DNA of 64,000 nucleotides from Dickeya zeae NCPPB 2538 (GCF_000406165.1 NZ_CM001977.1:1596809-1660808), one strand, 5' to 3'; positions 25,584 through 34,324 are shown, numbered from the stretch's first letter. Translations and numbers: made by a program. Notes: generated by a model from the sequence alone, not told the origin.

Positions 25584-25599
25584 ACTCAGGAGCACTCTC
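25584..25599 (+). promoter_or_regulatory. SgrS small-RNA target and ribosome site of ptsG
   Basis: ACTCAGGAGCACTCTC overlaps the AGGAG ribosome site, ending 5 bases before the ptsG ATG. The same sequence in E. coli ptsG mRNA pairs with the small RNA SgrS, which blocks translation and triggers decay under sugar-phosphate stress. The sgrS gene itself is not in this window. Confidence 0.7.
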
Positions 25600-25603
25600 T
25601 ATT

Positions 25604-27037
25604 ATGTTCAAGAATGCATTTGCAAACCTGCAAAAAGTAGGTAAATCGCTGATGCTGCCAGTGTCTGTGCTGCCTATCGCCGGTATCTTGCTGGGCGTCG
25701 GGTCAGCCAACTTTAGCTGGTTGCCGACGATTGTTTCCAGCGTGATGGCGCAGGCAGGCGATTCGGTTTTTGCCAATATGCCGCTGATTTTTGCCATCGG
25801 CGTGGCACTGGGCTTCACCAACAATGACGGTGTATCGGCGCTGGCGTCGGTAGTGGCTTACGGCATCATGGTGAAAACCATGGCAGTGGTAGCACCGCTG
25901 GTGCTGCACATGTCCCCGGCTGATATCGCCGCTAACCACATGGCCGATACCGGCGTGTTGGGTGGGATTATCGCCGGTGCGATCGCCGCTTACATGTTCA
26001 ATCGTTTTTACCGCATTCGCTTGCCTGAGTACCTGGGCTTCTTTGCCGGTAAACGTTTTGTGCCGATCATCTCTGGTTTGACCGCCATCATCACCGGTGT
26101 GGTGCTGTCGTTCATTTGGCCGCCGGTGGGTAGCGCGATCCAGACATTCTCTAAATGGGCGGCTTACCAGAACCCGGTGCTGGCATTCGGTATCTACGGT
26201 ATCGTTGAACGTAGCCTGGTGCCGTTTGGTCTGCATCATATCTGGAACGTACCGTTCCAGATGCAAGTTGGTGAGTTCACCAATGCGGCAGGTCAGGTAT
26301 TCCACGGCGACATCCCGCGTTATATGGCGGGTGACCCGACGGCGGGTAAACTGTCAGGTGGCTTCCTGTTCAAAATGTATGGTCTGCCTGCGGCTGCACT
26401 GGCTATCTGGCATTCGGCTAAACCGGAAAATCGCGCCAAAGTGGGCGGTATCATGATTTCCGCTGCGCTGACTGCGTTCCTGACCGGGATTACCGAACCT
26501 ATCGAGTTTTCCTTCATCTTCGTAGCGCCGATCCTGTACGTCATCCACGCTATTCTGGCTGGTCTGGCGTTCCCGATTTGTATTCTGCTTGGTATGCGTG
26601 ATGGCACCAGCTTCTCTCACGGTTTGATCGACTTCATTGTACTGAGCGGTAACGGTAGCAAACTGTGGTTGTTCCCGATTGTGGGTCTGTGCTACGCCGT
26701 GGTGTATTACACCATCTTCCGCGTGCTGATCGCCAAGCTGGACCTGAAAACCCCAGGTCGTGAAGATTCTGCATCCGAGCAGTCTGCTCAGGGCGGTTCT
26801 GAAATGGCCGCGTCGCTGGTATCGGCATTCGGTGGTAAAGAAAACATCACTAACCTGGATGCGTGTATTACCCGTCTGCGTGTTAGCGTGGGTGATGTGT
26901 CCAAGGTTGACCAGGCCGAGTTGAAGAAACTGGGCGCGGCAGGTGTGGTGGTAGCTGGCTCCGGTGTACAGGCTATCTTCGGCACCAAGTCCGATAACCT
27001 GAAAACCGATATGGATGATTACATCCGCAACCACTGA
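25604..27037 (+). CDS. ptsG: PTS glucose transporter subunit IIBC
   Basis: PtsG imports and phosphorylates glucose, taking phosphate from Crr (EIIA-Glc). The protein is 477 residues, identical in length to E. coli. The N-terminal EIIC domain (about 1-385) has several membrane helices, conserved GITEPIEFSFIF and the GxxG-rich transport core. A linker rich in Ser, Glu and Gln leads to the EIIB domain, with the phosphorylated cysteine in DACITRLRVSV near residue 421. It has its own CRP-type promoter and terminator. When dephosphorylated, EIIB titrates Mlc in relatives. Confidence 0.97.
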   Translation: MFKNAFANLQKVGKSLMLPVSVLPIAGILLGVGSANFSWLPTIVSSVMAQAGDSVFANMPLIFAIGVALGFTNNDGVSALASVVAYGIMVKTMAVVAPLVLHMSPADIAANHMADTGVLGGIIAGAIAAYMFNRFYRIRLPEYLGFFAGKRFVPIISGLTAIITGVVLSFIWPPVGSAIQTFSKWAAYQNPVLAFGIYGIVERSLVPFGLHHIWNVPFQMQVGEFTNAAGQVFHGDIPRYMAGDPTAGKLSGGFLFKMYGLPAAALAIWHSAKPENRAKVGGIMISAALTAFLTGITEPIEFSFIFVAPILYVIHAILAGLAFPICILLGMRDGTSFSHGLIDFIVLSGNGSKLWLFPIVGLCYAVVYYTIFRVLIAKLDLKTPGREDSASEQSAQGGSEMAASLVSAFGGKENITNLDACITRLRVSVGDVSKVDQAELKKLGAAGVVVAGSGVQAIFGTKSDNLKTDMDDYIRNH

Positions 27038-27076
27038 AAGGTCCGTCGCCATTGACGGATGACAGGGAGTTGACGA

Positions 27077-27099
27077 AAGGGGCTGCGGCCCCTTTTTTA
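27077..27099 (+). terminator. Rho-independent terminator of ptsG
   Basis: AAGGGGC pairs with GCCCCTT around a TGCG loop, ending in a T run. It begins 40 bases after the ptsG stop. Confidence 0.85.
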
Positions 27100-27343
27100 T
27101 TGCTGCCGATTTTTTATTGCCATCGATATTGTGCCTTTAAATTCCCACCCGACCGAACAGAATCGTTTCCCCTCACAGGATATTCAGCAGTAGGATGATT
27201 GACGCTGCCGCGTGTCATGTAACCGTTGGCTTATCATCACCGGTAGCGCGATAACCAACGCCGCCCTGAATAACCATATCGTTGGAATAACAACATCATC
27301 CATCAGCGGCGTATCACAACATCACTTTTTCAGAGGGAACAGG

Positions 27344-28405
27344 ATGCAGATTTCATCTGAGCGCTTGACGCAGATAGCGTATGAACTGTTACGTCATGCC
27401 GGGTGCGAGCATGATGAGGCTGAGTGTGTGGCGCACCATCTGGTTGGCGCGAATCTCAAGGGGCACGATAGCCACGGGGTCGGCATGTTGCCGGAATACG
27501 TCAGTTTTATCGCCGCAGGTAACATGCACCCCAATACCCCGGCCCGTTTGGTACAGGACGGCGGTGCGGTATTGCAGTTTGCGGGCGATCGCGGGTTTGG
27601 GCAACGAACCGGCCGTGAGGCGATGCAGGCGGCGATTGAGCGGGTGAAAACCACCGGCGTGTGCCTGATGACGTTATCGTCAACCTGCCATCTGGGACGG
27701 ATCGGGACGTACGGTGAAATGGCGGCGCAGGCTGGCCTGATTTCGATTCATTTCGTTAATGTCAGTGATATTGCACCGCTGGTAGCACCGTTTGGCGGCA
27801 GTGACGCACGCTTTGGCACCAACCCCATTTGTATCGCCTTCCCGGGCAGTGACAACAACCCCGACTTTATTCTGGATTTTGCCACCAGTGTGGTGGCGCT
27901 GGGTAAGACACGCGTAGCCTGGCTGGCGGGGAAAACCTTTGATGAGCCGGTGATGCTGGACCGTGATGGACATCCGAGTGCGGATCCGCGAGTCATGTGG
28001 GAAGGGGAGCAAACCGGTGCGCTGCTACCGATCGCGCGCCACAAAGGCGGCGGTCTGATTCTGGCCGCGGAATTACTGGCGGGCATTTTGTCCGGCGGCG
28101 GCACTATCCATCCGGGTAACCCGCGCGAAGGCGCGATAGTAAACAACATGACCACGATTCTGATCGATCCGACGAAGCTGGTGGGCATGTCATGGTTGCA
28201 ACAGGAGTATGATGCCATGCTGGCTTATGTGCGTGCGTCGCGCGTGCCGGACTCGTCCGCGCCGATCCTGATTGCCGGAGAGCCTGAGCGTCAGGCGCGT
28301 GTGCAACGTCTGGCTGATGGTATCGTCATTTCCGAAGGTGAGTGGCGGAAAATTACCGATGCCGGGTGCTCGTTGGGGATGTCAGCGGCATTTTTTGCAG
28401 CGTAA
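27344..28405 (+). CDS. Malate/L-lactate dehydrogenase family oxidoreductase
   Basis: A 353-residue NAD(P)-dependent enzyme of the Ldh2/malate-ureidoglycolate dehydrogenase superfamily, not related to classical lactate dehydrogenase. The family motif GHDSHGVGMLPEY is at residues 40-52, the GDRGFGQ block near 89, RFGTNPICIAFP in the middle and HKGGGLILAAELL later. It resembles E. coli YbiC (hydroxycarboxylate dehydrogenase B) but is clearly divergent, so the 2-hydroxyacid it uses is unknown. An upstream frame extension to 27212 is not family-like; the ATG at 27344 follows GAGGGAACAGG. It stands between ptsG and hinT, where E. coli has fhuE. Confidence 0.85.
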   Translation: MQISSERLTQIAYELLRHAGCEHDEAECVAHHLVGANLKGHDSHGVGMLPEYVSFIAAGNMHPNTPARLVQDGGAVLQFAGDRGFGQRTGREAMQAAIERVKTTGVCLMTLSSTCHLGRIGTYGEMAAQAGLISIHFVNVSDIAPLVAPFGGSDARFGTNPICIAFPGSDNNPDFILDFATSVVALGKTRVAWLAGKTFDEPVMLDRDGHPSADPRVMWEGEQTGALLPIARHKGGGLILAAELLAGILSGGGTIHPGNPREGAIVNNMTTILIDPTKLVGMSWLQQEYDAMLAYVRASRVPDSSAPILIAGEPERQARVQRLADGIVISEGEWRKITDAGCSLGMSAAFFAA

Positions 28406-28519
28406 TACCTTGCTTAAGGCATAGCATACGCTGACAAAGAGAGTTGAAAAGCATTAGATTTATCACTCATACTGCAAGCCGCTTCGCGCAAGAGCGCTTG
28501 TTTTTAAAGGAACTGTGTT

Positions 28520-28870
28520 ATGGCTGAAGAAACCATTTTCAGTAAGATCATTCGTCGGGAAATCCCCGCCGATATCGTTTATCAGGACGAACTGGTGACG
28601 GCTTTTCGCGACATCGCACCCCGCACTCCCACCCATATTTTGATTGTACCGAATGTACTGATCCCCACGGTGAATGAGGCCGCGCCAGAGCACGAGGCCG
28701 CGCTTGGTCGAATGATCACGGTCGTGGGTAAGATTGCGCAGCAGGAAGGCATTGCGGATGACGGCTATCGTTTGATCATTAACTGCAATCGCCACGGTGG
28801 ACAGGAGGTGTATCACATTCATATGCATCTGCTGGGCGGTCGCCCGCTGGGGCCGCTGCTGGCTGGTTGA
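28520..28870 (+). CDS. hinT: HIT family purine nucleoside phosphoramidase HinT
   Basis: HinT hydrolyses adenosine phosphoramidates such as AMP-lysine. The protein is 116 residues (E. coli 119). The histidine triad HIHMHLL has His99, His101 (the nucleophile) and His103. FSKIIRREIPADIVYQDE at residues 8-25 is the family start. AAAGGA precedes the ATG. It opens the operon hinT-ycfL-lpoB-thiK-nagZ-ycfP; ycfL starts 7 bases after its stop. Confidence 0.95.
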   Translation: MAEETIFSKIIRREIPADIVYQDELVTAFRDIAPRTPTHILIVPNVLIPTVNEAAPEHEAALGRMITVVGKIAQQEGIADDGYRLIINCNRHGGQEVYHIHMHLLGGRPLGPLLAG

Positions 28871-28877
28871 TACGGTC

Positions 28878-29276
28878 ATGCGTAAGGTATTACCCGAAAG
28901 CGTGTTACCGGGCATCTTGGTCGCCCTGCTGCTGGGGATGTCACTTGTCGGATGCAGCAGGACGGCCAGTCTGAACATTAATTCCAAACAGACATTGGTG
29001 CTGGATGCCGCAGTACTGGCTGTGGGCATTCGTGCTGCCAGTCCGTCGCTGTCACGTGACAATGCAGGTCAGCAGGCCTCGGCGCGTGTCAGCAATACGT
29101 CTACACAGCCGGTAACGCTGCACTATCAATTTTATTGGTATGATCGTCAGGGACTGGACGTGCCGCCGCTGGGTACCAACCAGACGGTGGTGATCCCTGC
29201 CCATACGGATATCTCCCTTGTGGCCACGCATGCTAATCCGGCAGCCAGCCAGGTACGGCTTTATCTTTTTCTCTGA
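28878..29276 (+). CDS. ycfL: YcfL family lipoprotein (DUF1425)
   Basis: A 132-residue predicted outer-membrane lipoprotein. The signal sequence ends in the lipobox LVGC at about residues 24-27, with serine after the cysteine, which favours outer-membrane sorting. The mature part is a small beta-sandwich domain (RVSNTSTQPVTLHYQFYWYD). Function is unknown. The start at 28878 is chosen because the signal peptide begins there; earlier in-frame starts lie inside hinT. It sits between hinT and lpoB, the same order as in E. coli. Confidence 0.88.
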   Translation: MRKVLPESVLPGILVALLLGMSLVGCSRTASLNINSKQTLVLDAAVLAVGIRAASPSLSRDNAGQQASARVSNTSTQPVTLHYQFYWYDRQGLDVPPLGTNQTVVIPAHTDISLVATHANPAASQVRLYLFL

Positions 29277-29297
29277 TGCGTGATTGAGAGGACAGAC

Positions 29298-29891
29298 ATG
29301 AAAAAATATCTTGGCATCGTGCTGATGGCGCTGGTGATCGCAGGCTGTAGCAGCCGCGCGCCGCAAACAGAACAACCGGCGACGATCGAACCTGTCGCGC
29401 CACCTGTGCCGGTGAAACCGACGTTGCCGCCATCAGAAAGTCAGCCGTTGCCGACACCGCCGAAAATTCAGGTGCCGGTGCTCAATTGGTCTGCTGCGGT
29501 CACGCCGCTGGTCGGGCAGATGGTGAAAACAGACGGTATTGCGAAAGGCAGTATTCTGTTGGTGAACAAGATTAAAAATAACACTAATGGTTCGCTACCG
29601 TCTGCGCAGGCGACCACGGCGTTATATAACGCGTTGGCCGCATCGGGACAATTTACGATGGTGTCGCATGAGCAGTTAGGTGTAGCCCGGCAATCGCTAG
29701 GTTTGTCCGAAGAAGATAGCCTCGAATCGCGGAGCAAAGCGGTAGGGTTGGCCCGTTACGTCGGTGCGCAGTATGTGTTGTACGCTGATGCCAGTGGTGA
29801 TGTCAAATCACCTGATTTGGCGATGCAACTGATGCTGGTGCAGACCGGTGAGATAGTCTGGTCCGGTAATGGCTCGGTTCGCCAGCAGTGA
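29298..29891 (+). CDS. lpoB: Penicillin-binding protein activator LpoB
   Basis: LpoB is an outer-membrane lipoprotein that reaches through the periplasm to activate the peptidoglycan synthase PBP1B. The protein is 197 residues (E. coli 213). The lipobox VIAGC places the lipidated cysteine at residue 17. A Pro-rich disordered stretch (about 25-60) acts as a tether, and a globular TolB-like domain (from VPVLNWSAAVTPLVGQM) follows. The start at 29298 has AGAGGACAG upstream; an earlier in-frame codon at 29280 adds only six residues. Its 3' end overlaps thiK by 23 bases. Confidence 0.93.
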   Translation: MKKYLGIVLMALVIAGCSSRAPQTEQPATIEPVAPPVPVKPTLPPSESQPLPTPPKIQVPVLNWSAAVTPLVGQMVKTDGIAKGSILLVNKIKNNTNGSLPSAQATTALYNALAASGQFTMVSHEQLGVARQSLGLSEEDSLESRSKAVGLARYVGAQYVLYADASGDVKSPDLAMQLMLVQTGEIVWSGNGSVRQQ

Positions 29892-30723
29892 AGCGTTGCA
29901 GGCGCTGTTGCAGCAGGCTCTGCCGGCGGTAGCCACCGCCGGTTTTCATTTGCAGCCGGTCTGTGGCCTTAGCCAGCAGAGCTGGCGCGTGCAGTCCCCG
30001 GCGGGGATCTGGCTGGCGCGTGGCGAAACGCCGCAAGGGCGGCAGTTAGGCACCTCTCGCCAGCGTGAGTTCCGTGTGCTGCGTCAGCTGAGCGGACACG
30101 CGCTGGCACCGCGCCCGATATGCTGGCGTGATGGCTGGTTGTTAGCCGAATGGCTGGCAGGCTCTGACGTAGATGCCAGTCAGTTTTCGCAATTGCTCAC
30201 TGAAGGACGGCTGGCGGCGTTAATAGCGCGCTTGCATCACCAGCCGCGTTACGGTTATCCGCTGGCGTTGAAACGTTTGATAGCACATCACTGGCTGCAT
30301 ATGGACCCGGCCCGACGTTCACCGCAGTTGAAGCGCGCCTGTCAGTGGCTTATTGACAGGCCGTTACCCGCACCGCTATTGCTGGCACCGCTGCATCTGG
30401 ACGTGCATCCCGGCAATCTGCTGTGTACCACGGCGGGCTGGCGGCTGATTGACTGGGAGTATGCGGCAGACGGCGACATTGGGCTGGAGCTGGCGTTGTT
30501 GTTTCGGGGATGTGAGCTGGATGCGACACAGCAGCAGGATTTTTTACAGGCTTACTGCCGTCACTGGCGTGGTTTGTCACTGACGTCGTTGCGGCAACAG
30601 GTGGCACGCTGGCAATATTGGGCGGATTACCTGGTCTTAATGTGGTTCGAAGTCCGCTGGCGGCAAACCGGTGAGCAGAGCTACCGTCAGACCGCCGACG
30701 CATTGCGTCGGGCAGACGGGTAG
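29869..30723 (+). CDS. thiK: Thiamine kinase ThiK
   Basis: ThiK phosphorylates salvaged thiamine to thiamine monophosphate. The protein is 284 residues with an aminoglycoside-phosphotransferase-like kinase fold. The catalytic loop HLDVHPGN is at residues 176-183 (Asp178) and the metal-binding aspartate in LIDWEYAADGDI at 195. The ATG at 29869 lies inside lpoB and has only a weak ribosome site, so translation is likely coupled. The N-terminal 25 residues are poorly conserved and the exact start is uncertain. The order lpoB-thiK-nagZ is conserved with E. coli. Confidence 0.9.
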   Translation: MARFASSEALQALLQQALPAVATAGFHLQPVCGLSQQSWRVQSPAGIWLARGETPQGRQLGTSRQREFRVLRQLSGHALAPRPICWRDGWLLAEWLAGSDVDASQFSQLLTEGRLAALIARLHHQPRYGYPLALKRLIAHHWLHMDPARRSPQLKRACQWLIDRPLPAPLLLAPLHLDVHPGNLLCTTAGWRLIDWEYAADGDIGLELALLFRGCELDATQQQDFLQAYCRHWRGLSLTSLRQQVARWQYWADYLVLMWFEVRWRQTGEQSYRQTADALRRADG

Positions 30724-30780
30724 CGCCATGGCAGGTTTTGCGGCCATCAGGCTGATGGCAATTAACAAGAAGAGGTTTTT

Positions 30781-31806
30781 GTGGGTCCGTTAATGTTAGA
30801 TGTGGCTGGCTACGAGCTGGACGCGGAAGATCGTGAGGTGCTGGCGCACCCGCTGGTAGGGGGCGTTATCCTGTTCAGCCGCAATTTTCACGATGCTGAC
30901 CAGTTGACCGAATTAGTCCGCCAGATGCGGCGTGCCTCGCGTGAACGGTTGGTGGTGGCTGTCGATCAGGAAGGCGGCCGGGTGCAACGCTTTCGTCACG
31001 GCTTTACTTCATTACCGGCTGCCCAGTCTTTTGCTGCACTGAATCCGTTGGAGCAGGCGCAGCAACTGGCACAAGAAGCGGGCTGGGTCATGGCGGCGGA
31101 AATGATCACCCTCGACATTGATATCAGCTTTGCGCCGGTACTGGATGTGGGACATCAGAGTGCGGCAATCGGCGATCGTGCTTTCCACGACGACCCGGAT
31201 ACCTTGCTGGCCGTCGCGGAGCATTTTATTGCGGGTATGCGTGCCGCCGGTATGAAAGCGACAGGTAAGCACTTTCCCGGACACGGTGCGGTCACGGCGG
31301 ACTCCCACAAGGAAACGCCTCAGGATAACCGGCCGCTGGCGCAGATTAGGGAACGGGATATGCGTGTATTTCGGGAGTTGATTGCCCGACAGCAGTTGGA
31401 TGCCATCATGCCCGCGCATGTTATCTACCGTGATGCCGATCCTCGCCCGGCCAGCGGGTCGCCGTACTGGCTGAAACAGGTGTTGCGTCAGGAATTGGGA
31501 TTCGGCGGCATTATTTTCTCGGATGACCTGTCGATGGAAGGGGCGGCGGTGATGGGCGGCTACGCTGAGCGTGCCCAGGCCGCGTTGGACGCTGGCTGCG
31601 ACATGATTTTGGTCTGCAATCAGCGCCAGGGAGCCATCAGCGTGTTGGATAATCTGTCGGTGGTCAAAGTACCGGGGCTGGAGACGCTCTATCATCGGGG
31701 AATGATCACGCGTCGGGAACTGCTGAATTCATCGCGCTGGAAGCAGGCGACGTCGCAGTTGACGGCATTGAGTGAACGCTGGCAGGCACATAAAGCCGCC
31801 GGTTAA
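30781..31806 (+). CDS. nagZ: Beta-N-acetylglucosaminidase NagZ
   Basis: A cytoplasmic family 3 glycosidase that removes GlcNAc from anhydro-muropeptides during cell-wall recycling; the products feed AmpR control of beta-lactamase where present. The protein is 341 residues, the E. coli length. KHFPGHG at 163-169 and the catalytic histidine in DSHKE (His176) form the mobile loop; the nucleophile aspartate is in IIFSDDLSM near 248. It starts with GTG at 30781 after AAGAGG, and the N-terminus matches E. coli. It lies in the hinT operon. Confidence 0.96.
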   Translation: MGPLMLDVAGYELDAEDREVLAHPLVGGVILFSRNFHDADQLTELVRQMRRASRERLVVAVDQEGGRVQRFRHGFTSLPAAQSFAALNPLEQAQQLAQEAGWVMAAEMITLDIDISFAPVLDVGHQSAAIGDRAFHDDPDTLLAVAEHFIAGMRAAGMKATGKHFPGHGAVTADSHKETPQDNRPLAQIRERDMRVFRELIARQQLDAIMPAHVIYRDADPRPASGSPYWLKQVLRQELGFGGIIFSDDLSMEGAAVMGGYAERAQAALDAGCDMILVCNQRQGAISVLDNLSVVKVPGLETLYHRGMITRRELLNSSRWKQATSQLTALSERWQAHKAAG

Positions 31807-31839
31807 TCACCGCTAAACAAGGCTGGAGGGAAGGCACAG

Positions 31840-32382
31840 ATGATCATCTATTTGCACGGTTTTGATTCAAGCAGTCCGGGTAATCATGAGAAAGTGCTGC
31901 AGTTGCAGTTCATCGACCCGGATGTCCGACTGGTGAGCTACAGCACCCTGCATCCGCGTCATGATATGCAGCATCTGCTCAGGGAAGTCGACAAGATACT
32001 GCAATCCAATGAGGATAATCGCCCGTTGATTTGCGGCGTCGGGCTGGGGGGATTCTGGGCTGAACGCATTGGCTTCCTGTGCGATATCCGTCAGGTCATG
32101 TTCAACCCTAATTTGTTCCCGCAAGAGAATATGGCTGGCAAAATCGATCGCCCGGAAGAGTACGCTGATATCGCCACCAAATGCGTAGAGAATTTCCGTG
32201 AGAAAAACCGCGATCGCTGTATGGTGGTCTTATCACGTCATGACGACATGCTGGACAACCAGCGCAGCGCCCGCCTGTTGGGCGAGTATTACGAAATCAT
32301 CTGGAACGACATCGAAGGCCATAAGTTCCGCGATATTTCTTCACACCTGCAGCGCATCAAAGCCTTTAAATCCTTAGGCTGA
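31840..32382 (+). CDS. ycfP: YcfP family alpha/beta-hydrolase-like protein
   Basis: A 180-residue cytoplasmic protein, the same length as E. coli YcfP and highly similar. It has an alpha/beta-hydrolase fold (YLHGFDSSSPGNHEK at residues 4-18), but the usual nucleophile elbow GxSxG reads GVGLGG, so the serine is missing and esterase activity is doubtful. Function is unknown; it is co-conserved with nagZ and probably translated from the same message. A hairpin with T tail follows. Confidence 0.92.
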   Translation: MIIYLHGFDSSSPGNHEKVLQLQFIDPDVRLVSYSTLHPRHDMQHLLREVDKILQSNEDNRPLICGVGLGGFWAERIGFLCDIRQVMFNPNLFPQENMAGKIDRPEEYADIATKCVENFREKNRDRCMVVLSRHDDMLDNQRSARLLGEYYEIIWNDIEGHKFRDISSHLQRIKAFKSLG

Positions 32383-32407
32383 TCCCTTCCTGCCGCTTTC
32401 TATCGTT

Positions 32408-32446
32408 GCCGGAGCCGCTCAGTGCGGGTCTGGCAGCCTGTTTTTC
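32408..32446 (+). terminator. Probable terminator after ycfP
   Basis: GCCGGAGCCGC pairs with GCGGGTCTGGC (one mismatch, one G-U pair, five-base loop) and a TTTTT run follows six bases later. It would close the hinT-ycfP operon before ndh. Confidence 0.5.
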
Positions 32447-32523
32447 TTCTGCCAACTTCTTTTGCTAACCCATTGGTTATCAATATCTAATTTTTCAGGC
32501 TGACTATCTGTAACTAAAGTAAA

Positions 32524-32537
32524 TTGATTTAAATCAA
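32524..32537 (+). promoter_or_regulatory. FNR box upstream of ndh
   Basis: TTGAT-TTAA-ATCAA matches the FNR consensus perfectly on both halves. E. coli ndh is repressed by FNR without oxygen. The site lies about 150 bases upstream of the ndh start codon; the remaining gap is AT-rich and must hold the promoter. Confidence 0.75.
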
Positions 32538-32676
32538 TTTTGGTATGACCAAATGACCTTACATGATATTCTCATGACAAATATCCCATTCAATCATTTA
32601 TAACCATATGTAATTTAAGGATATTATTTCTTTACTCTTTATTAACTATTGGTTCACAAATTTTCAGGGGGTCATT

Positions 32677-33984
32677 TTGACATCATTGCCAATCAAGAAA
32701 ATCGTGGTTGTCGGCGGCGGTGCCGGCGGACTGGAGCTGGCGACGAGCCTGGGGCGTAAACTCGGTCGCAAGAATAAAGCGGAAATTACGCTGGTGGACC
32801 GTAATCACAGCCACCTGTGGAAGCCGCTGCTGCACGAAGTGGCGACCGGTTCGCTGGATGATGACATGGATGCGCTGAGCTATCTGGCGCATGCCCGCCA
32901 TCATCATTTCAATTTCCAACTGGGTATGCTGACCGATATTGATCGTGAACAGCGTACTATCCAGTTAGCTGAGATCCGCAATGAACAAGGGGAGCTGCTG
33001 GTCGCGGCCCGTTCACTGCCTTACGACATTCTGGTGGTGTCGCTGGGCAGCACCTCCAATGACTTTGGTACCCCTGGTGTCAAAGATCACTGCATTTTCC
33101 TGGATAACCCGAAACAGGCTCGCCGTTTTCACAACGAAATGCTCAACCTGTTCCTCAAATTCTCCGCTTCTCAGGGCGAAAAAGAGAAGGTCAATATCGC
33201 GATTGTCGGGGGCGGAGCCACCGGCGTGGAGCTGTCTGCTGAACTGCATAACGCGGTCAAACAGCTGCACAGTTACGGTTTTGACAGCCTCAGCAATCAG
33301 GCACTGAACGTGACGTTGGTGGAAGCCGGTGAGCGTATTCTGCCAGCCCTGCCTCCGCGTATTTCTGCGGCGGCGCACCATGAATTGACCCAACTCGGTG
33401 TTCGCGTTCTGACCAAAACCATGGTGACCAGCGCTGAGCAAGGCGGTCTGAATACCAAGGACGGCGAATTTATTGACGCTGACCTGATGGTATGGGCGGC
33501 GGGTATCAAAGCGGCGGATGCGATGAAGGAGATTGCGGGTCTGGAAACTAACCGCATCAACCAGTTGGTGGTGGAGCCGACGTTACAGACTACGCGTGAT
33601 CCGGCGATTTTCGCCATCGGCGACTGTGCGTCCTGTCCTCAGCCAGGCGGCGGCGTGGTACCACCGCGCGCGCAGGCGGCGCATCAAATGGCGTCACGTT
33701 GTTACAGCAACATTCTGGCCTTGATGAATGGTCAGCCGCTAAAAGCCTATGTCTATAAAGACCATGGTTCGTTGGTGTCATTATCCAAATTCAGCACCGT
33801 CGGTAGTCTGATGGGGAACCTGATGCGTGGCTCGGTGATGGTAGAAGGGCGCATCGCCCGCTTCGTTTACATTTCGCTCTACCGTATGCATCAGATTGCG
33901 TTGCATGGCTACCTCAAGACCGGCCTGATGATGCTGGTCGGGAGCATCAACCGGGTTATCCGCCCGCGTCTCAAACTGCACTAA
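32677..33984 (+). CDS. ndh: Type II NADH:quinone oxidoreductase Ndh
   Basis: Ndh oxidises NADH and passes electrons to ubiquinone at the inner membrane without pumping protons. The protein is 435 residues. The FAD-binding VVVGGGAGGLELATSLG is at the N-terminus, NADH binding at IAIVGGGATGVELSAEL, and the second FAD contact is IFAIGDCASCPQP. The C-terminal 50 residues with amphipathic helices attach it to the membrane. It starts with TTG at 32677 after AGGGGG. An FNR box upstream predicts repression in anaerobic growth. Confidence 0.96.
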   Translation: MTSLPIKKIVVVGGGAGGLELATSLGRKLGRKNKAEITLVDRNHSHLWKPLLHEVATGSLDDDMDALSYLAHARHHHFNFQLGMLTDIDREQRTIQLAEIRNEQGELLVAARSLPYDILVVSLGSTSNDFGTPGVKDHCIFLDNPKQARRFHNEMLNLFLKFSASQGEKEKVNIAIVGGGATGVELSAELHNAVKQLHSYGFDSLSNQALNVTLVEAGERILPALPPRISAAAHHELTQLGVRVLTKTMVTSAEQGGLNTKDGEFIDADLMVWAAGIKAADAMKEIAGLETNRINQLVVEPTLQTTRDPAIFAIGDCASCPQPGGGVVPPRAQAAHQMASRCYSNILALMNGQPLKAYVYKDHGSLVSLSKFSTVGSLMGNLMRGSVMVEGRIARFVYISLYRMHQIALHGYLKTGLMMLVGSINRVIRPRLKLH

Positions 33985-34009
33985 GGCTGACACTATCCAG
34001 CCTTGCCTT

Positions 34010-34039
34010 CAGGTTGCCCGCTGTCCGGCGGGTAACCTG
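34010..34039 (+). terminator. Strong hairpin after ndh, probable terminator
   Basis: A 12-bp stem (CAGGTTGCCCGC with GCGGGTAACCTG, one G-U pair) lies 25 bases after ndh but is followed only by CTATTCC, so termination may be weak. The remaining bases to 34324 hold a small CCCCGC/GCGGGG hairpin near 34227-34240 and no gene. Confidence 0.45.
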
Positions 34040-34324
34040 CTATTCCCCGCCATACCGTACTTATTTCAGAACAAAATATTGCACTAACACCAACTTAAGG
34101 TAAGAAAACTCTCAAATGTGACAGTTTTGTTATCTGTGCCTCCCTTTTAAGGTAGTAATCCGATTGAGAGTATCGAAGGGATTCGGCAGACTTCATCGCA
34201 TCAGGCGGCGTCGCGCACACGCCGCACCCCGCAAGCGGGGCTCTCGGGTCAGTCATCCGTCGGTGACAAACCGTCATGTAAGACGAGATGGACGGTGCGT
34301 GATTATTTATTCAGGAGGTTTCCT

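Noticed and set aside
25703..26305. 200-codon open frame antisense to ptsG
   Set aside because: It lies wholly in ptsG with shadow-like composition.
28475..28505. Terminator-like stem before hinT followed by TTTTT
   Set aside because: The stem is only four clear base pairs (GCGC-AAGA-GCGC), too weak to list as a feature.
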